Source: Deltaproteobacteria bacterium (GTDB lineage Bacteria; Desulfobacterota; DSM-4660; Desulfatiglandales; B25-G16). Taken from it: a stretch of DNA of 37,973 nucleotides. Under the pieces are notes generated by a model. It was not told the origin of the DNA, did no database searches, and saw only the letters and a list, made by a program, of their open reading frames with translations. Made by a program: the position numbers and the translations under genes. The stretch lies in assembly GCA_020349945.1 (NCBI GenBank), contig CP070704.1, positions 1,737,503-1,775,475 on the forward strand, in the 5' to 3' direction. Positions 26,679 through 36,261 of this stretch are shown here, one piece after another. The stretch's first letter is position 1; the number at the start of each line of letters is the position of its first letter.

Positions 26679-26700
26679 GTCTGCCGCAGGCGGACCTTTT
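26679..26700 (+). terminator. Probable terminator after DUF502 gene
   Basis: GTCTGCC (26679-26685) pairs with GGCGGAC (26689-26695) over seven positions with one G-U, closing a three-base loop. It is followed by CTTTT. The T run is short, so termination may be partial. It lies about 95 bp before metK, and I see no SAM riboswitch in that interval. Confidence 0.5.
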
Positions 26701-26794
26701 ATCACTATAAAAACCTTTTTGATTGTGGTATATGCCTGTAATCTGATTTGTGGTCCTAAGAATTAGTATTATTTAAGCAAGAGAGGAATCTACG

Positions 26795-27952
26795 ATGAAT
26801 ACCGATTTCCTATTTACATCTGAATCTGTAACCGAGGGACATCCTGACAAGATAGCTGATCAGATCTCTGACGCCGTACTCGATGAGATTATAGCCCTTG
26901 ACAAAGAGGCAAGGGTGGCCTGCGAGACATTGGTTACCACAGGTATGGCAGTTATTGCAGGGGAGATAACGACCAGTTGTTATGTGGAGATGCCGGATAT
27001 TGCCAGACAGACCATAAAGGAGATAGGATACAACGACTCATCCATGGGCTTTGACTGGGAGACATGTGCGGTTATCACAAGTATTGACAGACAGTCCTCT
27101 GACATCGCGCAGGGAGTTAATGGTACTGGACTGTTCAAGGAAAAGGGAGCCGGTGATCAGGGGCTCATGTTCGGGTATGCCTGCACTGACACCCCTGTTT
27201 TTATGCCGATGCCCATTTATCTTGCCCACAATCTTACGCAGCGGCTTGCCCACGTGCGGAAGTCTGGAAAGCTACCATGGCTGAGGCCAGATGGAAAGTC
27301 TCAGGTAACAGTTCGGTATATGGATTTTAAACCTGCTACTGTTCGCACCGCTGTTATAGCGGCCCAGCACTGCCCTGATGTTGATTACGATACCCTCAGG
27401 GAGGCTATTATTGAAGAGGTGATAAAGAAGGTTATCCCCCCTGAAATGATTGATAAAAACACAGAGTTTTTTATCAATACCACGGGTAGATTTGTTACTG
27501 GCGGTCCCCTGGGAGACTGCGGCATGACCGGAAGGAAGATTATCATGGATGCCTACGGCGGGTTTGGCCACCATGGTGGCGGTGCATTTTCCGGCAAGGA
27601 TCCAACCAAGGTGGACAGGAGCGCCTCCTATATGTGTCGCTACCTTGCCAAGAATATAGTTGCTGCGGACTTGGCTAAACGATGTGAAATCCAGGTGGCC
27701 TATACCATAGGCAGGGCGGAACCAGTTAGCTTTATGGTTGATACATACGAAACTGGAGTTGTGCCCAGCCCGGAGATGACAAAGATGCTGGAAAGGGAGT
27801 TTGATATGAGGCCCACTGCCTTGATTGAGCAACTGGACCTTTTACGACCTGTATACAAGGAGACCGCCTGCTATGGGCACTTTGGTCGGGAATTGGAGGG
27901 GTTTACCTGGGAGAAGACAGATCTGGTTGAAAGACTGAAAAAGGCTCTCTAG
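26795..27952 (+). CDS. metK: S-adenosylmethionine synthetase
   Basis: MetK makes SAM from methionine and ATP. The 385-residue protein shows [16 protein letters not shown] near the start, the central [12 protein letters not shown] and the loop [23 protein letters not shown], which are the family fingerprints. GAGG lies eight bases before ATG 26795. The next gene is ahcY, so SAM synthesis and removal of its product SAH are encoded side by side. Confidence 0.98.
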   Translation: MNTDFLFTSESVTEGHPDKIADQISDAVLDEIIALDKEARVACETLVTTGMAVIAGEITTSCYVEMPDIARQTIKEIGYNDSSMGFDWETCAVITSIDRQSSDIAQGVNGTGLFKEKGAGDQGLMFGYACTDTPVFMPMPIYLAHNLTQRLAHVRKSGKLPWLRPDGKSQVTVRYMDFKPATVRTAVIAAQHCPDVDYDTLREAIIEEVIKKVIPPEMIDKNTEFFINTTGRFVTGGPLGDCGMTGRKIIMDAYGGFGHHGGGAFSGKDPTKVDRSASYMCRYLAKNIVAADLAKRCEIQVAYTIGRAEPVSFMVDTYETGVVPSPEMTKMLEREFDMRPTALIEQLDLLRPVYKETACYGHFGRELEGFTWEKTDLVERLKKAL

Positions 27953-28028
27953 ATCCCTGGTAATACAGTCATAGCCACCGCTCCAGAAAAGCTGGTTTGA
28001 TCCTCTCCCTGAACTTGTACCAGAGATA

Positions 28029-28149
28029 TGGGCATCATCCGATGTGCCCAGCTCCGAAGGACCGATGGTTTGGCCTGATTTTTCCCTGTCAAAAAATCAG
28101 GCCAAAAAATGTATGTGCGTGTTCTCTGAGATCTCGGGCGATGCCCGGG
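28029..28149 (+). promoter_or_regulatory. Hairpin-rich leader upstream of ahcY
   Basis: The 286-bp metK-ahcY gap holds three separable stems: TGGGCA/TGCCCA (28029-28050), a perfect 14-bp stem 28070-28083 with 28092-28105 around an 8-base loop, and CTCGGGC/GCCCGGG (28133-28149, one G-U). None is followed by a proper T run on the plus strand. I could not match the region to the SAH or SAM riboswitch patterns I know. It may be a leader, an attenuator or an inverted repeat. Confidence 0.35.
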
Positions 28150-28160
28150 AGAGCGGGTGA

Positions 28161-29564
<1,404 letters not shown>

Positions 29565-29673
29565 TCCAGGCCTTCCCAAGGCTGGAGGACAACCCCAAGC
29601 CTTCATTGATGAGCACTGTTACAAGAACTTCTCACTAGCCAAATTATAGCCTTAGCAAACACGGGCCATATTG

Positions 29674-29726
29674 GGGTTGCAGTTTTGGGCAATGTATGGT
29701 TTCCATAATCTATCCATATGCAACCC
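29674..29726 (+). repeat. Inverted repeat in the dehydrogenase leader
   Basis: GGGTTGCA (29674-29681) is mirrored by TGCAACCC (29719-29726) with 37 bases between. It lies 32 bp before the start codon of the downstream dehydrogenase. A second hairpin sits right after the ahcY stop (29565-29586). The long arms could hold an operator or an RNA stem. Confidence 0.35.
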
Positions 29727-29758
29727 ACAGATTTCGCCGAACACAGGAGGCACGCATT

Positions 29759-30754
29759 ATGAAAAAATCGGTTCTGGTCACCAACAAGCTCTTTGAAGAA
29801 GTACTAAACCCTTTGCTGAACAGATTTGAGGTTGAGGTGTTTCAGCAAGACGAGCCCATGCCCAGAGACCTCTTCAAGGAAAGGGTCGAGGATAAGACGG
29901 GCCTCATCGCCATGTCGGTGGATAGAGTCGACCAGGAGATCTTTGACATCGCACAATCCCTCACCGTTGTGTCAACCGTATCGGTCGGCGTGGACCACAT
30001 AGATATCGAGACAGCCACCAAAAGGGGTATCATGATAGCCAACACCCCTGGGGTATTGACAGAGACAACTGCAGATCTGGCCTTTGCCCTTATGATGACT
30101 GTGGCGCGGCGGATAGGGGAGGCCGAAAGATACACAAGATCCGGCAAATGGAAGATCCCGATTTACAGAAGGCTCCTGGGCACTGACGTTTATCGCAAAA
30201 CGCTGGGGATAATAGGATTCGGCAGAATAGGAAGGGCTGTAGCAAGACGAGCTGGCGGCTTTGGGATGAAGGTCCTTTACTATGATATAGCAAGGGCAGA
30301 CAAGGCAGTGGAATCCGATTTGAACGCACACTTGATGCCCTTAGATGAGCTTCTTGCAACAGCAGACTTTGTGTCACTGCATGTGCCCCTGGACAAATCC
30401 ACAGAAAAATTGATCGACCAGAGGAGGCTGGCGTTGATGAAGCGCAGTGCCTTCTTAATAAACACCTCCCGGGGCAAGGTCATAGATGAGATTGACCTTA
30501 TAAAGGCGCTCAAACACAAAGAGATAGCCGGTGCAGGGTTGGATGTGTTTGAAAGGGAACCATGCCTACCGCGTGAGCTTATTGAGATGGAAAACGTTGT
30601 TCTGACACCCCACATAGGAAGCGCATCATATGAAACCCGGAAAAAAATGGCGGAGTTGGCTGTGGAAAACTGCTTTCTCGGCCTTGAGGGGAGAAGGCCG
30701 CGCTATCTTTTGAATCCTGAGGTATGGAAAGAAAAAGGTGATAAGATCTCGTAA
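29759..30754 (+). CDS. D-2-hydroxyacid dehydrogenase (glyoxylate/hydroxypyruvate reductase-like)
   Basis: The enzyme is expected to interconvert a 2-oxoacid and a D-2-hydroxyacid with NAD(P)H. The 331-residue reading starts at ATG 29759, eight bases after AGGAGG. It has SVGVDHIDIETATKRGI, the Rossmann motif GIIGFGRIGRAVARRA, the arginine-containing NTSRGKVID, the acidic AGLDVFEREP and the histidine in LTPHIGSAS. These keep the Arg-Glu-His catalytic set. The substrate cannot be fixed. The next gene begins 27 bp later and encodes an HpcH/HpaI-type protein, so the two probably act on related 2-oxoacids. Confidence 0.9.
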   Translation: MKKSVLVTNKLFEEVLNPLLNRFEVEVFQQDEPMPRDLFKERVEDKTGLIAMSVDRVDQEIFDIAQSLTVVSTVSVGVDHIDIETATKRGIMIANTPGVLTETTADLAFALMMTVARRIGEAERYTRSGKWKIPIYRRLLGTDVYRKTLGIIGFGRIGRAVARRAGGFGMKVLYYDIARADKAVESDLNAHLMPLDELLATADFVSLHVPLDKSTEKLIDQRRLALMKRSAFLINTSRGKVIDEIDLIKALKHKEIAGAGLDVFEREPCLPRELIEMENVVLTPHIGSASYETRKKMAELAVENCFLGLEGRRPRYLLNPEVWKEKGDKIS

Positions 30755-30781
30755 GAAACAGGTATCTTGGGGGTACTGACG

Positions 30782-31582
30782 ATGAGGAAAAATAGGCTGA
30801 GAGAATTGATTAAGAACGGCTTGCCAAGCATTGGAACCCGTGTTCTCAGTCCATGGCCTGGCATAGTGGAGATTATTGGTCACACCGGTGAGGTTGACTA
30901 CGTTGAGTTTTTGGGACAATATGCATCATGGGACTTACACGACCTTGACAATTTCGCGAGGGCAGCTGAATTGTTTCCCCTGTCATCAATGATGAAGGTG
31001 GATCAGGAGCCAAGGGGCTTTATTGCTCAGAGGGCCCTCGGGTCAGGCATCCAGAATATACTATTCACGGATGTCAGAACCGTGGAAGATGCTCAAGAAT
31101 GCGTCCGTATTGTAAAACCAGAGACACCTGAATTAAAGGGCATTCACGGCTGTCACATGCGAAGAGACGTGGGATATGTATTAGAGGCGGGTTCAGCAGA
31201 ATATGCAAAGGCAATGGATGATGCAGTAATAGCCATAATGATAGAGAAAAGGGGAGCTGTCGATAGACTTGAGGAAATCCTTTCGGTTCAGGGCATAGAC
31301 ATGGTTCAATTTGGCCCAGCAGACTATGCCCTGAGCATTGGTCTGCCAGGACAGTGGTCTCACCCAACCGTAAAGGACGCCCATCTCAAGGCTATCAAGA
31401 AGGCACTAGAAAAGGGGATACGCCCAAGGGTGGAGCTAACCGGGAAGGAAGACCAAAGACAGATTGGGGAATACATCGATCTTGGCGTGCGTGACTTCAG
31501 TCTTCCGAGCGATGTGGTGATTGTGTATGAGTGGTTGAAAGAAAACGCGGGAACCTTAAGAAAGACTCTGTCGAAAATTTAA
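30782..31582 (+). CDS. HpcH/HpaI aldolase-family protein with altered active site
   Basis: HpcH/HpaI enzymes are metal-dependent class II aldolases that release or add pyruvate. The 266-residue protein keeps the TIM-barrel metal ligands: E155 in IMIEKRGAV and D181 in FGPADYALSIG. The usual GEH segment is GQY (Y47 in place of the catalytic histidine), and the usual RP strand is KV (K72 in place of the catalytic arginine). The fold is clear but the reaction may differ from an ordinary aldolase. ATG 30782 has GGGGG about eight bases upstream; a TTG at 30767 is less likely. Confidence 0.85.
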   Translation: MRKNRLRELIKNGLPSIGTRVLSPWPGIVEIIGHTGEVDYVEFLGQYASWDLHDLDNFARAAELFPLSSMMKVDQEPRGFIAQRALGSGIQNILFTDVRTVEDAQECVRIVKPETPELKGIHGCHMRRDVGYVLEAGSAEYAKAMDDAVIAIMIEKRGAVDRLEEILSVQGIDMVQFGPADYALSIGLPGQWSHPTVKDAHLKAIKKALEKGIRPRVELTGKEDQRQIGEYIDLGVRDFSLPSDVVIVYEWLKENAGTLRKTLSKI

Positions 31583-32307
31583 ACAGGGCTCAATGTAGGT
31601 CTGGGCTCTTGTCTGACCACCTCCTGGGTCGGATGGTATAGTGAACCCATGCGCACTCTTCTGCTGGCCACACCGAGGAGGTAAAAAGGGATAAAAAAAG
31701 CTTGACTTATCCTTGTGATATTATAGGCTCAAGGCATTGATACAAGATATGAAATCTCGCCGTTCTTTCTTATTCTATCCTAGGTACTTGTTGTTGGTGT
31801 TCACACAACGGGGTCCCCGTTGCAGTAATACTGACGTAGGCAATCATGGTTTTAACACCAATGCCATTCGGCTAGGCCTCGCTGTGGTCCCTCAGTTGAG
31901 TTAGAAATCACCTATCGAAATATCGGTACCTGGCGATTGAATTGCTCTCGGAGGGGAGTTGTCCGCAGACATTCAGCCTCTGCACTCTCCGACGCTATGT
32001 GATTCACGACTTCTTCGGAAATGTCCAGGGGATAGCTTTTCCGTATCGAGAGCAAACTCTTCACTCCTTTCAAACCATCCGTTTGGAAGCGAGAATTTTG
32101 CTCGCAGAGCTGCTTTCGACTATGAGCACCCTGGTCGGAAGCTTGAGAGCCTTTGCTCAGTAAATCAAAAAGCCCCCACAGAGACAAGCAATGCAGCGGG
32201 GGTTTATCTACGGTATTGGTGCTCGTTTGGGCGCCTTCCTTGGCCGTTCAGGAGATAAAGCACATTTTCAAGGGAAGGCTTAGGAGGAAAAATGACAGGA
32301 GGTATTT
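31583..32307. other. 725-bp gap with no confident gene
   Basis: No gene can be supported here. The 5' part has a perfect odd palindrome, CAACGGGG-T-CCCCGTTG (31806-31822). The 3' part (31912-32258) is open in two plus frames and one minus frame, but none has a known motif or ribosome-binding site. A CCCCC/GGGGG hairpin (32173-32202) followed on the minus strand by CTTTTT looks like a minus-strand or two-way terminator. This may be the relic of a mobile element. Confidence 0.4.
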
Positions 32308-32736
32308 ATGGGCCAGGCAAAACACGGGGATATGGTAAAGGTACACTACACCGGAAGACTGGAAAACGGTGAGATATTTGCCAACTCAAGAGATGGCGAG
32401 CCGCTTGAATTTACACTTGGAAGTGAAAAGGTTATCCCAGGTTTTGAAAAGGGTATTATCGGTATGGAGGTGGGGGAGACAAAAACCGTTACCGTTCCAC
32501 CAGAGGAGGCATATGGACAAAGACACGAAGAATTGGTAGTGGATGTAAAGAAAAGTGAGTTTCCTGAAGATCTTACCCTTGCTATTGGAGGGCAGCTTCA
32601 GATTCGGCGGAGAGAGGGGGATCCTATCAGGGTCACTGTTGCAGACATGGATGATGATACTGTCACCCTTGATGCAAACCACCCTTTAGCCGGATACACA
32701 TTGACCTTTAATATCCTCTTGGTTGCAGTTGAGTAA
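32308..32736 (+). CDS. SlyD-like FKBP-type peptidyl-prolyl isomerase
   Basis: The 142-residue protein begins with the FKBP strand VKVHYTGRLENGEIFANS. The core VIPGFEKGIIGMEVGETKTV and PPEEAYG follow, then the insert-in-flap chaperone domain (about 70-125) and the NHPLAGYTLTFNI return strand. This is the SlyD pattern, combining proline isomerase and chaperone activity. There is no histidine-rich metal tail as in E. coli SlyD. AGGAGG lies before ATG 32308. A degenerate copy of its insert domain lies 0.4 kb downstream. Confidence 0.94.
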   Translation: MGQAKHGDMVKVHYTGRLENGEIFANSRDGEPLEFTLGSEKVIPGFEKGIIGMEVGETKTVTVPPEEAYGQRHEELVVDVKKSEFPEDLTLAIGGQLQIRRREGDPIRVTVADMDDDTVTLDANHPLAGYTLTFNILLVAVE

Positions 32737-32921
32737 TATTTTCCGCTCCTTGGTCGGTTTCGCTTTGAAGGAACGGTTCCTTTTCAGGGTGGTAGACCAC
32801 GCCTTGACAGAGTCCCCACTGGCTAAACTCGTCCTTAAAGCCCAGAAAAGGCAGGAGCACATGGAATAATATAAATGAGCCGGACACGGAAAGTGACGGC
32901 CAGCGAAAGGGAGTCGAAACC

Positions 32922-33104
32922 ATGGAAGTTGGCAAAATTGACGATCTTCTTGGGATGTATGAGGAGGACGGAAGCGTGAAATGCAGATATTGCATGAAAG
33001 AGGAAGATTGGGAAGACCTCAAGCAAGAAAATATTATCACTTCAGAGGATATCGAGAATGGCGAAGAGTTGTTCTACTGTGATTACTGCGAGCAAAGGCT
33101 GTGA
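32922..33104 (+). CDS. Small CxxC zinc-binding protein (60 aa)
   Basis: The 60-residue acidic protein has CRYC (C21, C24) and CDYC (C53, C56), a likely four-cysteine zinc site with a 28-residue spacer rich in Glu and Asp. ATG 32922 is eight bases after GGGAG. No family is recognised. Position suggests it belongs with the SlyD-like gene and the following RRM gene. Confidence 0.6.
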   Translation: MEVGKIDDLLGMYEEDGSVKCRYCMKEEDWEDLKQENIITSEDIENGEELFYCDYCEQRL

Positions 33105-33122
33105 GAGAGGGAAAGGAGCGAT

Positions 33123-33300
33123 GCAGCATAAAAGTAGCATTAAAACCTTAATCGGTGCCCATACTCTCGTGAGTACTCCACTGGTATATCTCCCCATCCA
33201 TGTAATTGTAACAGAGATGGATGAAGATGCCGTCACCTTGGACACTAACCACCCATAAGCTGGAAACACGTTGGTTTTGGATGGTGAGGGAGCGTGCCTT
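33123..33300 (+). pseudogene. Remnant of a second SlyD-like FKBP gene
   Basis: A frame containing HVIVTEMDEDAVTLDTNHP, then a TAA stop, then AGNTLVLDG aligns with RVTVADMDDDTVTLDANHPL and AGYTLTFNI of the intact protein upstream. The stop replaces the leucine of NHPLAG. The front of the gene (FKBP core) is missing. It is best read as the tail of a duplicated, decayed slyD. Confidence 0.75.
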
Positions 33301-33336
33301 TAATTATGATGAGCTTAGATTGAGGAGGGGGTCAGA

Positions 33337-33630
33337 ATGAATATCTATGTAGGTAATTTGTCGTTCGAGGTGACCGAAGAAGACCTAAAGCGGGCTTTTG
33401 AGGACTTCGGACAGGTCGTGTCCGTTAATATCATTAAAGACAGATATAGTGGCGAGTCAAGGGGGTTCGGATTTGTGGAGATGCCTGCTAAAGCAGAAGC
33501 CCAGTCCGCTATCAATGGCCTGAGCGGCAAAGAGTTGAAGGGACGGACTCTTACCGTTAGTGAGGCTCGCCCTCGTTCGGAAGCCCGTCGAGGCGGTGGA
33601 AGACGAGGTGGATGGCGGCGCTCCTATTAG
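33337..33630 (+). CDS. RRM-type RNA-binding protein
   Basis: The 97-residue protein is a single RNA-recognition motif. RNP2 is IYVGNL (3-8) and RNP1 is RGFGFVEM (43-50), each carrying the aromatic RNA-stacking residues. It ends in an RGG-like basic tail with repeated Arg and Gly (from about 80). Such short RRM proteins are common in cyanobacteria and Deltaproteobacteria and are often cold-induced. GAGGAGGGGG lies upstream of ATG 33337. Confidence 0.95.
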   Translation: MNIYVGNLSFEVTEEDLKRAFEDFGQVVSVNIIKDRYSGESRGFGFVEMPAKAEAQSAINGLSGKELKGRTLTVSEARPRSEARRGGGRRGGWRRSY

Positions 33631-33740
33631 GCTGCGCTCGAGGATAATTTCAAATTCATCCACCGGGCCAATAAAGGTGAGGGCATGTATCAAGTCCTTT
33701 CCATGTGTCCAGAACAACGAGAACGTGAGGAGGAGGAATC

Positions 33741-34238
33741 ATGGTAAGGCCTATGGTCATATCCGTATTAGCCGTTGATTCCGTAACAAAAACCCCCATT
33801 GTGATCCTGAAAGAGGTTGACGGGGAAAGAACGCTACCCATATGGATAGGGTTTCTTGAGGCCAATGCTATTGCCAGTGAACTGGAGGGCATCAGATCCT
33901 CCAGACCAATGACCCATGATCTACTCAAAAATATCATGGGATTGGTAGATGTCAAGGTGAGTAAAGTGGAAATTTGCGACCTGAAAAACAATACCTATTA
34001 TGCCTCAATCCATATCACTCATGGTGGTAGGGAGATCTCCATAGATGCCAGACCAAGCGATGCGTTAGCCCTGTCTTTGAGGGTTAATGCCCCTATTTTT
34101 GCGGCAGAAGAGGTTATTCAAAAATCCAAACAGATAGATTTGAAGGTGAAACCAGAAGATGAATCGGACCGGGGAAGGAAGTGGCAGGAGATCTTGGAAA
34201 GACTGAATCCAGAAGACTTTGGAAAATACAGGACGTAA
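33741..34238 (+). CDS. BFN-domain (DUF151) bifunctional nuclease family protein
   Basis: The 165-residue protein has the BFN core: PIVILKEVDGERTLPIWIG, then EANAIASELEGI, SRPMTHDLLKNI, YYASIHI and SIDARPSDALALSLRVNAPIF. Members have been reported as nucleases, but activity here is inferred. A GAGGAGGAGG track precedes ATG 33741. It follows the RRM gene by about 110 bp, so the two may be co-transcribed. Confidence 0.93.
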   Translation: MVRPMVISVLAVDSVTKTPIVILKEVDGERTLPIWIGFLEANAIASELEGIRSSRPMTHDLLKNIMGLVDVKVSKVEICDLKNNTYYASIHITHGGREISIDARPSDALALSLRVNAPIFAAEEVIQKSKQIDLKVKPEDESDRGRKWQEILERLNPEDFGKYRT

Positions 34239-34403
34239 ACCCGTGCTTGATCACAGGGTTAAGGTTCTCTAACCAAATCCCCCTGCCCCTGGCAGGGTGG
34301 GCTCCAGAGATCAGAGATATGACTCGATCGGATGCCTTGCTCGGCCAAGGTGGTGTTCGGGATACATCAGATGCAGAGGGAGTGCTATGTAGTAAGTTTA
34401 CCC

Positions 34404-34428
34404 GTGGTTTTCAGGTCTCTGAAACCAC
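34404..34428 (+). repeat. Stem-loop upstream of the parvulin gene
   Basis: GTGGTTTTCAG (34404-34414) pairs with CTGAAACCAC (34419-34428) apart from one bulged T, closing a GTCT loop. No T run follows directly, although TTTCTTTTTAT lies about 18 bases downstream. It may act as a terminator for the BFN gene or as a leader stem. A CCCTGCC/GGCAGGG hairpin also lies in the same 240-bp gap near 34283-34299. Confidence 0.4.
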
Positions 34429-34478
34429 AGCGGCATTGATGGGCATTTCTTTTTATCATTTGGAAAGGAGAAATTTGA

Positions 34479-35477
34479 ATGCAGAAAAAACGTGGTAGAT
34501 GGTCTTGGGCGCTCGTGACAATCATGAGTTTGGCATGGATTGCCTTGCCAGCATTGGCAGCAGAAAAGCAGACTTCTGAGGGTAAGGTTGCGGTGGTTAA
34601 CGGATCAGTGATCACCCAGGAGGATTTTGATAGGGAGATGACCCTTGTCCTGCAACGACTTGCCAGTATGGGAAGGTCTTTCGACGATTCCCAGGTGCTG
34701 GCAATCAAAAAGGAGGTCCTTGAAGGTCTTATCGCCGCTGAGTTACTTTATCAGGAAAGCCAAAAGAAGGGAATCAAAGTTGAGGAGGCGGCAGTCAATG
34801 AACAGTTGGAGACACTCAGAAAACGATTCCCCAGTGAAGACGAATTCAAGGGGGCATTGATCAAGATGAATCTCTCTGAGGCCGAGGTAAAATCTCAGAT
34901 TAAAAGGGGGCTGACCATTGAACAATTGATCACTGAGCAATTTGTTGAAAAACTGGCGGTTTCCAGCAAGGAGGTCAAGGATTACTATGATAGCCACCCA
35001 GATTCCTTCAAGCAACCTGAACAGGTGCAAGCCAGCCACATTCTGATCAAGGTTGATCCCGATGCGGAAGAATCTCAGAGAGCTGTAGCACGAAAGAAGA
35101 TCGAAGAGATCCAGCAGAAACTACGGGAAGGCGAGGATTTCGCGGGCCTTGCCAGAGCGTTCTCCGAAGGTCCCAGTAGCGCCAAGGGTGGGGACCTGGG
35201 CTACTTCAGCCGGGGACAAATGGTGAAGCCTTTTGAGGAGGCGGCCTTTGCCTTGAGACCGGGTGAAGTGAGTGATCCGGTCGAGACCAGGTTCGGATAC
35301 CACCTGATTAAAGTCATGGACAAGAAACCGGAAACCACCATTCCTTATGAGGATATCAAAGAGAGGGTTGAGCAATATCTCAAGGATACCAAGGCCCGGC
35401 AAGAAGTGGACCTCTATGTCAAGAAACTGAAAGAAAATGCACAGGTGGAGAGATTTCTGGCGGAGGCCCCGAAATAA
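34479..35477 (+). CDS. SurA/PrsA-like periplasmic peptidyl-prolyl isomerase
   Basis: The 332-residue protein has a Sec signal peptide ending LPALA-AEK (cleavage near 27). A SurA-type N-terminal helical chaperone domain follows (about 33-170), then one parvulin (rotamase) domain at about 184-281 with ASHILIKV, GGDLGYFSRGQMVKPFEEAAF and FGYHLIKV. A helical C terminus completes it. It should fold exported proteins in the periplasm. ATG 34479 follows AAAGGAG. There is no lipobox, so it is soluble rather than a PrsA lipoprotein. Confidence 0.93.
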   Translation: MQKKRGRWSWALVTIMSLAWIALPALAAEKQTSEGKVAVVNGSVITQEDFDREMTLVLQRLASMGRSFDDSQVLAIKKEVLEGLIAAELLYQESQKKGIKVEEAAVNEQLETLRKRFPSEDEFKGALIKMNLSEAEVKSQIKRGLTIEQLITEQFVEKLAVSSKEVKDYYDSHPDSFKQPEQVQASHILIKVDPDAEESQRAVARKKIEEIQQKLREGEDFAGLARAFSEGPSSAKGGDLGYFSRGQMVKPFEEAAFALRPGEVSDPVETRFGYHLIKVMDKKPETTIPYEDIKERVEQYLKDTKARQEVDLYVKKLKENAQVERFLAEAPK

Positions 35478-35480
35478 ATT

Positions 35481-35506
35481 TGATTGGGGGTCATGATTGG
35501 GGGTCA
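35481..35506 (+). repeat. Perfect 13-bp tandem repeat
   Basis: TGATTGGGGGTCA occurs twice head to tail (35481-35493 and 35494-35506), directly after the parvulin stop. The flanking ATTTGA and TCAAAT can also pair, and a CTTTATTTTT tract follows, so the block may work as a weak terminator. Confidence 0.6.
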
Positions 35507-35726
35507 AATCTTTATTTTTGACAAATTTCCGCTTCTCTTGTATTACATTACAGGGCACGGTTCTCTTTTTCGTCTCAGCTCTCTTTTCGCTTTGACCTTT
35601 CCTTCTCTTCTGCTTGGTAAAGGATAGCATCCTCGCCTTTACCTGCCCTTCTTTTATAAGGTTTTCCCTCAAAGTGCCCTTAGGGTGGTAGTTGAGAGAG
35701 TTAACAATTCTCCGCAGTGTGCACCT

Positions 35727-35804
35727 GCATCCATGAGTAGGTAATTTGACAGTCTCACCCCTGCACTTGAAGAATACCTGTTCTCATGGGAGATGGTGGC
35801 CTAA
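35727..35804 (+). pseudogene. 3' fragment of a second ahcY gene
   Basis: One plus-strand frame reads ASMSR, a TAA stop, then FDSLTPALEEYLFSWEMVA and TAA at 35802-35804. The intact ahcY at 29.5 kb ends [25 protein letters not shown], so the match covers the last 25 codons at protein level. Upstream the similarity is lost. Nucleotide divergence is clear, so the copy is old. The rest of 35507-35850 shows no gene. Confidence 0.75.
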
Positions 35805-35855
35805 TCTATCTAGAGTACTCCCCACAAGCTTCAGTTCCCTTGCATATCTAAATGC

Positions 35856-35884
35856 TTGACACCGTTTGGGGTGAAGAATATATA
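35856..35884 (+). promoter_or_regulatory. Strong sigma-70 promoter for tRNA-Leu(UAA)
   Basis: Exact TTGACA at 35856-35861, a 17-base spacer and TATATA at 35879-35884. Transcription would start about 10 bases before the tRNA. Confidence 0.85.
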
Positions 35885-35901
35885 TTTACAGTAATATCAA
35901 T

Positions 35902-35987
35902 GCCTGGGTGGCGGAATTGGTAGACGCAAGGGACTTAAAATCCCTCGGTCCTGAGTGGCTGTGCGGGTTCGATTCCCGCCCCAGGCA
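35902..35987 (+). tRNA. tRNA-Leu (anticodon UAA)
   Basis: A class II cloverleaf. Acceptor GCCTGGG pairs with CCCAGGC, the anticodon loop CTTAAAA contains TAA, and there is a long variable arm and a GGTTCGATTCC T loop. The discriminator A at 35987 is followed by CTC, so CCA is not encoded, unlike the other four tRNAs here. CCA must be added after transcription. Confidence 0.96.
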
Positions 35988-36261
35988 CTCATCAAGGGTC
36001 TTAGCCATTATCGGTTAATTACCCTCTGAGTACCGAAACCCGTGATAGGCCTTGTACGAAGCTCAAGATAGTTGGTGACCGGGCAGATGAGTGCCAAGAC
36101 GATCTCCCTGAAGAAGGTATTCGAGATCTCCAGAAAAAGGTCCCAAAAAGAGGCCCTCTTAAAGGAAGAGCATATAAACAGGCGATGGAAAGCCTAAAAA
36201 TAACGGTTTAAAAGATTGTGATATAAAGCAAGATAGGAGCATGAGAAAGGAGGTCAGCACT

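Noticed and set aside
26671..26794. SAM riboswitch before metK
   Set aside because: Only one short hairpin is present; none of the conserved elements of the SAM riboswitch classes I know is visible in 124 bp.
36087..36197. 36-aa ORF between tRNA-Leu(UAA) and the small conserved protein
   Set aside because: A competing frame is also open across the same DNA, neither has a ribosome-binding site, and no family is recognised.
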